From CAZGTQ01 sp964528575 (GTDB lineage Bacteria; Planctomycetota; UBA1135; GCA-002686595), in contig CAZGTQ010000037.1 of the NCBI GenBank assembly GCA_964528575.1, positions 1 through 11,539 on the forward strand: a stretch of DNA of 11,539 nt, given 5' to 3'. This document shows positions 6,613 to 11,539 of the stretch, in pieces. The position numbers were made by a program, and so were the translations under genes. The notes under the pieces were generated by a model. It made no database searches. It saw only the letters and a program-made list of their open reading frames with translations, and had not been told where the DNA came from. How positions within the stretch are numbered: position 1 is the stretch's first letter; every line of letters starts with the position of its first letter.

Positions 6613-9600
6613 AGTAGTGCATCAGCACGTTGACGCCGTTCGCGGGGATCGACTGGATGCCGGTCTGGAACGAGTTCGTGTCGAACCGCTGGAACCCGGA
6701 GTCCATCTCGAACACGTCGATCACGCCGCCGCCCTGCGTCGAGTTCGGGATCGCCGCGAACATGAAGCGGGGCTCGGTCGTGTTGAAGAAGGTGTTCGGG
6801 ATGAAGCGGACCGTCGTCTTGCCGTTGGTCGCGGCCGGCGAGCCCGCGCTGAACGTCGTCGAGAAGTTGCCGACGCCGCCGAGGTTGTTCTGGTCGTCGA
6901 AAGCGATGTCCACGGGCCGGCCGGTGAGCTGATCGCTGCCGATCGACGCGCGGACCTCGTACTCGATGTCGCGGATGTTGGGGTCGACGAAGAACGGGAG
7001 CTCGAGCGGGATCGCGCCCGCGACGCCGCTCTCGATCGTCATGTTGGTGAGCGCGCCGCCCTGCAGCCCGGTCTGCTGTCCGGTGGTGATGTCGAGCTTC
7101 TTCTCGTGCACGACCCACACGCCGCCGACCAGGTTGACGTAGTCCGGCTTGATCGCCTTCGGGTTCTCGAAGAAGAACGCCGGCTGCTGGACGATGTCGT
7201 CGTTGCCCCAGCCGTTCACGCCGTCCGGACCGGACTCGAAGATCGAGATCCGCCCGTTGCGCCCCAGGATGTGGGCGAAGTAGACCTGGCGGTTCAGGCT
7301 GAAGCCGACCTGCCGCGGCAGGATCGCCACGTCGAACGGCTGCGTCAACTGGTTGCCGACGGTCTTGCGCACCTGCAGCGTGAACGCCGAGATGATCGAG
7401 ATCGTGTTGTCGAGCTCGTTGCAGACGATCACGTCCTCGTTCGTCGGCTCCCACGCGATGCCCGTCGGGCCGTCACCGACCTTGATGGTCTGCACGACGG
7501 AGTGGAACGTCGACGAGACCGGGTCGATGTCGATCATCGAGACCGTGCCAGCGCTCTGGTTCGTCACCGCGAGGTAGTCCAGGTTCGGACCCATCGCGAA
7601 GCTCGTCGGATCCGGCACCGGGATGCGGTCGACCACCGTGAAGCGGTTGCTGTTGAGCACGACGACCTCGCGCCGCACGCGGTCGGCCACGTACAGGAAG
7701 TGGCCGATCTGCTGGCGGATGGCGAACGGCGTGCACGCGGTGATCGTCTGCTGCGGAGCCGAGGGGCCGAGGAAGAACGAGTTCGTCTCCCGCATGATCA
7801 GCCCCTGCGGCGGGATGTTCGGCGGGGAGCCGAGCGGGAACGCCGCCGGCACGAGCAGGTTGGTCGCCGGCGAGGTGATCGACGTCGGCTCCTGGCCCCC
7901 GATGAACGGCGAGATGCACAGCGGCGGGAAGATCAGCGGGGGCGGGTTGGGATGCGGTGCCCACGAGATGATGTTCGGGTTGCCCGAGTTCGAGGGTCCG
8001 AACTGGCCCGCCTGCGCCGGCGCCAGCGTGTTCGCTCCGCCGAGCACCGCGACGAGCTGCTTCAGACCGGACTGGGCGCACAGGTTGCCCCCGCCGGACT
8101 GGCAGCCGAGCGGCGGCGGCCCGTTGTTGAACGACGAGTCGAGCGCCTGGCCCAGCATCATGTCGGACACCGACTCGATGATCGGCGAGCGCGCCAGCTC
8201 GTCGTTCAGCGACGAGTCCGTCTGCAGCGTGAAGATGCCCCGCGAGCCGCCGTTCAGCGTGCAGTTGCCGATCTGCAGCGGCGGGATCAGCGACGTCGAC
8301 TGGAACACGACGTTCGGGTTGTACGGGAACTTCGTACCGTTCTCGAGCACGACGTTCGGGTCGAACGTCGGGTTGCCCGTGCCCTGCCCGTACCCGTTCA
8401 TGTCGATCACCGAGATGCTCGGCGTCGAGCCGATGCGCGCGACGTAGACGGCGTCCGGCGCCACGACCGAGTTCACGAGCCCGGGCCCCTCGCCCGTGCT
8501 GAAGCCGGTCGTCTGGCCGAGCGAGTTCAGGTTGCCCGCCAGGTCGCGGACCTGCGCCGAGTTGATCGTGATCGACACGTCGCTGAACACGCCGCACGTC
8601 GCGAAAGTCGGCCCCGAGCCCGGGAAGTTGAACGCGGGCCGCAGCCGGATCCGCGTCAGGTCGTACACGCTGTCGGGCTGCGCCGTGAACGGCACCGTCA
8701 CGGTGCTCGCCGACGGGCCGAACTGCAGTTGCACCGCGGCGCCGATCGTCGGCGGCGTCCCGTCCGGCAGCGAGCCGATCGACGTGATCTGCACCGGCTC
8801 GGTGAACTCGACCACCACGTCCGTCAGCGGGTCGACGTTCTGGTCGCCGTTGCCCGGCGTGATCACCGGGAACGTGAACGGCGGCGGCGACACCGTCACC
8901 TCCGGCGAGATCCCGTCGTCCCCCACCGTCGAGGACGCGACGCCCGAACGAATGAGCGACTTGTCGTTCTTCGCGACGACGCCCGTCGTGATCCGCATCC
9001 GGATCTGCAGGCCGGGGGGGAACGTCTCGTACGTCGCGAGGTCGCCGTCCTCGTCCGGCACGAACACGAGCGTGTTCGGGCTGATCAGATCCTGCGCCCC
9101 CTGGAACGTGACGTCGTCCTCGGTCCCGGGGAAGCCCAGGCCGTCCGGCGTGCCGTCGCCGTCGTTGTCGATCGCGGGGTTCGCCTCGGGACGGCCGCCC
9201 GCGAGCGTCACCCACTGCTGCAACGGCAGCAGCGCGGGATCGCCCGTCGCGTCGCCCGCCGGCGTGCGGCCGTTGACGAAGACACGCCCGACGATCGGCG
9301 TCACCGACGACGTCACCGGGTTGACGCCCACGACCGTGATCGGGCCCGCGAGACCGGAGTTGATCTGCCCGCCGGGGGTGCGATCGATCACCGAGTCGAT
9401 CTCGATCCCTTGCGAGAACCGCACGTAGATGAAGTGGTTGCCCGGGCGGCCGCTCGGCAGGATCGTCGCGTTCGGCCACTGCGTCGTCGGCAGGATCGGG
9501 TTCGAGACCGAGACCGTCTCGAGCAGATCGCTCAGCGAGCGAATCGATCGGATCTGTCCCGTCGGGTTGCCGTCCTCGTCGGGCTCGGCCACCTGGTGCG

Positions 9601-9763
9601 GCAGGAGCCGCCCGAAGCCGTTGGACACCTCGAAGATGTCCATCGTGCTCCCGAAGCCGTCGATGCCGGTCTTCGTCGCGCTGTCGCCGCTGCTGCCGCC
9701 GCCGCAGCCGGCGACCGCGAGCGCGGCGGTTCCGAGGAGCGCGTATGTCAGCCGGTTCGTCAT
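6602..9763 (-). CDS. Large lipoprotein with Ig-like domains and YVTN-type beta-propeller repeats
   Basis: I do not recognise a named gene. The 1053-residue product starts with a lipoprotein signal: MTNR, a hydrophobic core, then lipobox VAGC with the lipidated Cys at 20 and a Gly/Ser linker. Residues about 85-280 and 287-425 look like Ig-like domains; the second has the Big_5-type run ITPGNGDQNVDPLTDVVVEF (301-320) then TEPV. DNDGDGTPD (199-207) is a calcium-binding-like loop. Propeller blades appear at 438-456 and about 690-880 (FLYVADRVRREVVVLN, YLAVTNQSAGTVSMIDID, VIVCNELDNTISIIS), interrupted by a Pro/Asn-rich insert containing Cys 501, 554, 562, 616 and 677. The last 170 residues form an unassigned beta-rich domain. 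It is richer in Asn, Thr and Ser than its neighbours, as expected for a surface protein. The start is chosen by the signal peptide; the Shine-Dalgarno is poor. A structural or binding role at the cell surface is inference. Confidence 0.88.
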   Translation of the reverse strand: MTNRLTYALLGTAALAVAGCGGGSSGDSATKTGIDGFGSTMDIFEVSNGFGRLLPHQVAEPDEDGNPTGQIRSIRSLSDLLETVSVSNPILPTTQWPNATILPSGRPGNHFIYVRFSQGIEIDSVIDRTPGGQINSGLAGPITVVGVNPVTSSVTPIVGRVFVNGRTPAGDATGDPALLPLQQWVTLAGGRPEANPAIDNDGDGTPDGLGFPGTEDDVTFQGAQDLISPNTLVFVPDEDGDLATYETFPPGLQIRMRITTGVVAKNDKSLIRSGVASSTVGDDGISPEVTVSPPPFTFPVITPGNGDQNVDPLTDVVVEFTEPVQITSIGSLPDGTPPTIGAAVQLQFGPSASTVTVPFTAQPDSVYDLTRIRLRPAFNFPGSGPTFATCGVFSDVSITINSAQVRDLAGNLNSLGQTTGFSTGEGPGLVNSVVAPDAVYVARIGSTPSISVIDMNGYGQGTGNPTFDPNVVLENGTKFPYNPNVVFQSTSLIPPLQIGNCTLNGGSRGIFTLQTDSSLNDELARSPIIESVSDMMLGQALDSSFNNGPPPLGCQSGGGNLCAQSGLKQLVAVLGGANTLAPAQAGQFGPSNSGNPNIISWAPHPNPPPLIFPPLCISPFIGGQEPTSITSPATNLLVPAAFPLGSPPNIPPQGLIMRETNSFFLGPSAPQQTITACTPFAIRQQIGHFLYVADRVRREVVVLNSNRFTVVDRIPVPDPTSFAMGPNLDYLAVTNQSAGTVSMIDIDPVSSTFHSVVQTIKVGDGPTGIAWEPTNEDVIVCNELDNTISIISAFTLQVRKTVGNQLTQPFDVAILPRQVGFSLNRQVYFAHILGRNGRISIFESGPDGVNGWGNDDIVQQPAFFFENPKAIKPDYVNLVGGVWVVHEKKLDITTGQQTGLQGGALTNMTIESGVAGAIPLELPFFVDPNIRDIEYEVRASIGSDQLTGRPVDIAFDDQNNLGGVGNFSTTFSAGSPAATNGKTTVRFIPNTFFNTTEPRFMFAAIPNSTQGGGVIDVFEMDSGFQRFDTNSFQTGIQSIPANGVNVLMHYYRQ

Positions 9764-10294
9764 CTTGATATCCAGTCTCCAGAGGAAATGGGCGCGTGTG
9801 CGCCGCAGGGAGGCTTGCTGCGACGGCGCGTTCGCCCTCGGTCTGCTCCACCGCCCAAGGGGCCGGAGGGAGCGTGTGTCGTGCGCAGACCCCTTGTACT
9901 CGTTGCAGGGGCCCGAGTTGTACTCAACCGCCGTGCCGTACCCCACCTGCGCCCGCCCGTGGCGCGGGCACATCCCCCTTAGCTCTTCGTCCGACTCGAG
10001 TTACGTCGCTCGACGGATCGTGCGCGAGGGCCGGACGTGCGCCTTCGCACACCCATCGCGGGACCATGGCCGAGCATCTCCGCACACCCCTGATCGAGCG
10101 CCGGCGATCGAACGCGAACCAGTGCGCGCTATCGCTCGTCGGCGCACGGGGTGCGCGCCTCTCGCGGGGGCGGGACGGGCGCTGCGAGCCCGGCCTCCCG
10201 CGCGAGCAGGCGCGAGCCTACCACCTCCGGCGGATCCCTGGGAGGCTTTCTGCGGCGCCTCGCTCTGCCGCTCGCGTTCGCTAAGCTCCGCTGC
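9764..10294. other. Divergent intergenic region between the lipoprotein gene and ruvB
   Basis: These 531 bases carry no convincing gene. Open frames cross them on both strands, but their translations are Arg/Pro/Ala-rich low complexity. The region should hold the promoters of both divergent genes. Visible items are a pair of TTGTACTC repeats 24 bp apart (9894 and 9918), a 5-bp-stem hairpin GCCCG/CGGGC near 9955-9969, and a relatively A/T-containing CTAAGCT (10281-10287) just before the ruvB GTG. No tRNA-like or riboswitch-like fold was recognised. Confidence 0.5.
9894..9925 (-). promoter_or_regulatory. Direct repeat GAGTACAA x2, candidate operator of the lipoprotein gene
   Basis: TTGTACTC occurs at 9894-9901 and 9918-9925 (GAGTACAA on the minus strand), 24 bp start to start and about 130-160 bases upstream of the lipoprotein ATG. 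These are among the most A/T-containing words in the region. Spacing near two helical turns would suit a dimeric regulator or part of a promoter. No known regulator box is recognised, and chance is possible. Confidence 0.25.
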
Positions 10295-11341
10295 GTGACC
10301 TCGTCCGACTCGATCTTCGACCCCAGCGCGCTGCGCGGCGCCACCTCGCCCCAGCGCGCGCGCGGCGACGGCGACTTCGAAGCCGGCCTGCGGCCGCGCA
10401 ACCTCGACGACTTCGTCGGGCAGCGGCGGGTCGTCGACAACCTGCGCATCGCGATCCGGGCCGCGCGCGAGCGCGACGAGCCGCTCGACCACCTGCTCCT
10501 GTCCGGCCCGCCGGGGCTGGGCAAGACGAGCCTCGCCCGCATCCTCGCGTCCGAGTTGGAGAGCACGCTCCACGGGACGAGCGGCCCCGCGCTCGAGCGC
10601 CCGCGCGACCTCGTCGGGATCCTGACCAGCCTGCAGGCCGCGGACGTGCTCTTCATCGACGAGATCCACCGCGTGCCCGCGAACGTCGAGGAGTACCTGT
10701 ACACCGCGATGGAGGACTTCTCGGTCGACTTCACGCTCGACCAAGGGCCCAACGCGCGCATCCTCCCGCTGCGCCTGTCGCCGTTCACGCTCGTCGGAGC
10801 GACGACGCGCGAGGGCCTGCTCTCCTCGCCCTTCCGCGCGCGCTTCGGCATCCTCGAGCGCCTCGACCCCTACCCGGTCGCCGACCTCGTCTCGATCCTC
10901 CTGCGCTCCGCCGCGCTGCTCGGGCTCGCCGTCGACGACGAAGCGGCCGAGCTGATCGCGTCGCGCAGCCGCGGCACGCCGCGCGTCGCCAACCGCTTCC
11001 TGCGCCGGGTGCGCGACCTCGCCCAGGTGCAGGGCGCCGCCCGCGTCGACGCCGCGCTCGCGAGCGACGCGCTGCGCCGCCTCGGCGTCGACGCGAACGG
11101 TCTCGAGGAGATGGACCGGCGCATCCTCGCGTGTCTCGCTCGCAGCCCGGGCGCGCCGGTCGGCCTCAAGACCGTCGCGGCCGCGGTCGGCGAGAGCGAG
11201 GACACGATCGAGGAGGTGTTCGAGCCGCACCTCCTGCGCTGCGGCTTCATCGACAAGACCGCCCGCGGCCGCGTCGTCACGTCGCGGGGCTGCGAGGCGA
11301 TCGGTCTCGCGCCGGGCGCGAGCGCGGGCCTGTTCGGCTAG
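10295..11341 (+). CDS. ruvB: Holliday junction branch migration ATPase RuvB
   Basis: RuvB is the hexameric AAA+ motor that drives branch migration of Holliday junctions with RuvA. The 348-residue product is complete. It has the family entry GLRPRNLDDFVGQ (31-43), Walker A GPPGLGKT (71-78), Walker B VLFIDE (118-123), sensor 1 GATTR (168-172), the arginine-finger region SSPFRARFG (177-185), sensor 2 GTPR (227-230), and the C-terminal winged helix (about 270-330) with EDTIEEVFEPHLLRCGFI. The GTG start gives the normal RuvB length. The frame is open further upstream, but that part is low complexity and not RuvB-like. No Shine-Dalgarno precedes the GTG. ruvA and ruvC are not adjacent in the window: upstream lies the divergent lipoprotein gene, and a palindromic element starts immediately after the TAG. 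Confidence 0.97.
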   Translation: MTSSDSIFDPSALRGATSPQRARGDGDFEAGLRPRNLDDFVGQRRVVDNLRIAIRAARERDEPLDHLLLSGPPGLGKTSLARILASELESTLHGTSGPALERPRDLVGILTSLQAADVLFIDEIHRVPANVEEYLYTAMEDFSVDFTLDQGPNARILPLRLSPFTLVGATTREGLLSSPFRARFGILERLDPYPVADLVSILLRSAALLGLAVDDEAAELIASRSRGTPRVANRFLRRVRDLAQVQGAARVDAALASDALRRLGVDANGLEEMDRRILACLARSPGAPVGLKTVAAAVGESEDTIEEVFEPHLLRCGFIDKTARGRVVTSRGCEAIGLAPGASAGLFG

Positions 11342-11343
11342 AA

Positions 11344-11398
11344 GCCCGGATTATTCATGAGGCTTCACCGAGATCGCCGTATCTGCCGCCAGGTCGGC
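11344..11398 (+). repeat. Left terminal inverted repeat of the element
   Basis: This 55-base arm differs from its partner at positions 7, 23, 24, 34, 39, 40 and 52 of the alignment. It starts three bases after the ruvB stop codon. Confidence 0.75.
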
Positions 11399-11480
11399 AC
11401 TTTGCGACCGCCGGGTGCTCGACGACCCGATCAGGGTCGCCTCCGCGCCCGTCGGCCGCAACCGTCACGATTGTTGAGGG

Positions 11481-11535
11481 GCCAACCTGGCGGCATCTAC
11501 GACGATCTCGGCAAAGCCTCATGAATAACCCGGGC
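11481..11535 (-). repeat. Right terminal inverted repeat of the element
   Basis: This is the partner of the arm at 11344-11398, at 48 of 55 identities when reverse-complemented. It ends four bases before the window edge, so what lies beyond cannot be seen. Confidence 0.75.
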
Positions 11536-11539
11536 TAGC

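Larger units (their letters stand above)
11344..11535. mobile_element. MITE-like palindromic element, about 190 bp
   Basis: The left end 11344-11398 and the reverse complement of 11481-11535 match at 48 of 55 bases, beginning GCCCGG(A/G)TTATTCATGAGG. The 82 bases between contain a small hairpin (CGACCC 11423-11428 with GGGTCG 11434-11439) and no plausible gene. Long terminal inverted repeats around a short non-coding core are typical of a MITE mobilised by a transposase elsewhere. CTAG occurs at 11338-11341 and 11535-11538, a possible but not clean target duplication because three bases (AAG) intervene on the left. The ends remind me of IS1380-family termini, from memory and with low confidence. 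As RNA the whole would fold into one long hairpin and could also terminate ruvB transcription. Confidence 0.7.

Noticed and set aside
9764..9973. N-terminal extension of the lipoprotein to an upstream ATG
   Set aside because: It would bury the signal peptide and lipobox behind 70 low-complexity residues; the ATG at 9763 places the signal at the N-terminus.
5624..9982. Very long plus-strand open frame across the lipoprotein, ubiE and CPBP genes
   Set aside because: Its translation is Arg/Asp/Val-rich low complexity and runs antisense to well-supported genes. High GC removes stop codons, so the openness is not evidence of coding.
10151..10294. N-terminal extension of RuvB
   Set aside because: The added residues are unlike RuvB and would exceed the family length.
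9764..10294. tRNA or riboswitch in the divergent gap
   Set aside because: No T-arm GTTCRA-type motif, no cloverleaf pairing and no known riboswitch core found by eye.
11131..11538. Plus-strand open frame crossing the ruvB end and the palindromic element
   Set aside because: It overlaps the certain ruvB C-terminus in another frame, is Arg-rich low complexity, and ends inside the inverted repeat.
11344..11539. Integron attC site or CRISPR repeat
   Set aside because: No paired RYYYAAC/GTTRRRY core sites in the attC arrangement and no regularly spaced repeats; the long mirrored ends fit a transposon-like element better.

Overview
The window is very GC-rich bacterial chromosome. Almost every codon ends in G or C, and long spurious open frames run antisense to the real genes. 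The content is mostly housekeeping. The organism cannot be named from this alone. High GC, an outer-envelope lipoprotein signal, a large Ig-like/beta-propeller lipoprotein and an apparently menaquinone-type quinone gene set would suit a Gram-negative lineage such as Planctomycetota or Myxococcota; that is inference.

Layout. Positions 1-147 hold the last 48 codons of an unrecognised plus-strand gene, which converges on the minus-strand block across a small hairpin (153-180). Positions 198-4712 are a tight minus-strand operon transcribed ubiX, ubiA, holA, mutL. Consecutive genes overlap by 4, 1 and 4 bases, so UbiX- and UbiA-type quinone enzymes are coupled to the DNA polymerase III delta subunit and the mismatch repair protein MutL. 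A 156-base gap with a C9 run and hairpins separates this from a second minus-strand pair, a ubiE/menG-type methyltransferase (5753-6436) and a CPBP-family membrane protease (4869-5753), which overlap by one base. A strong 17-bp hairpin (6505-6543) and a second hairpin close the next minus-strand gene, a 1053-residue lipoprotein (6602-9763). A 531-base divergent intergenic region follows, then plus-strand ruvB (10295-11341). Directly after the ruvB stop lies a roughly 190-bp element with 55-bp imperfect terminal inverted repeats and no plausible gene, which looks like a MITE.

How the genes work together. UbiX (prenyl-FMN maker), UbiA (aromatic prenyltransferase) and UbiE (C-methyltransferase) can all serve late steps of quinone assembly. 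The UbiD-type decarboxylase that would use the UbiX product is not in the window. HolA, MutL and RuvB serve replication, mismatch repair and Holliday junction migration. MutL carries the endonuclease motifs, pointing to MutH-independent repair. No defence system, CRISPR array, tRNA or rRNA was seen. The least explained items are the palindromic element after ruvB, the large lipoprotein, and the mixed quinone/replication operon.
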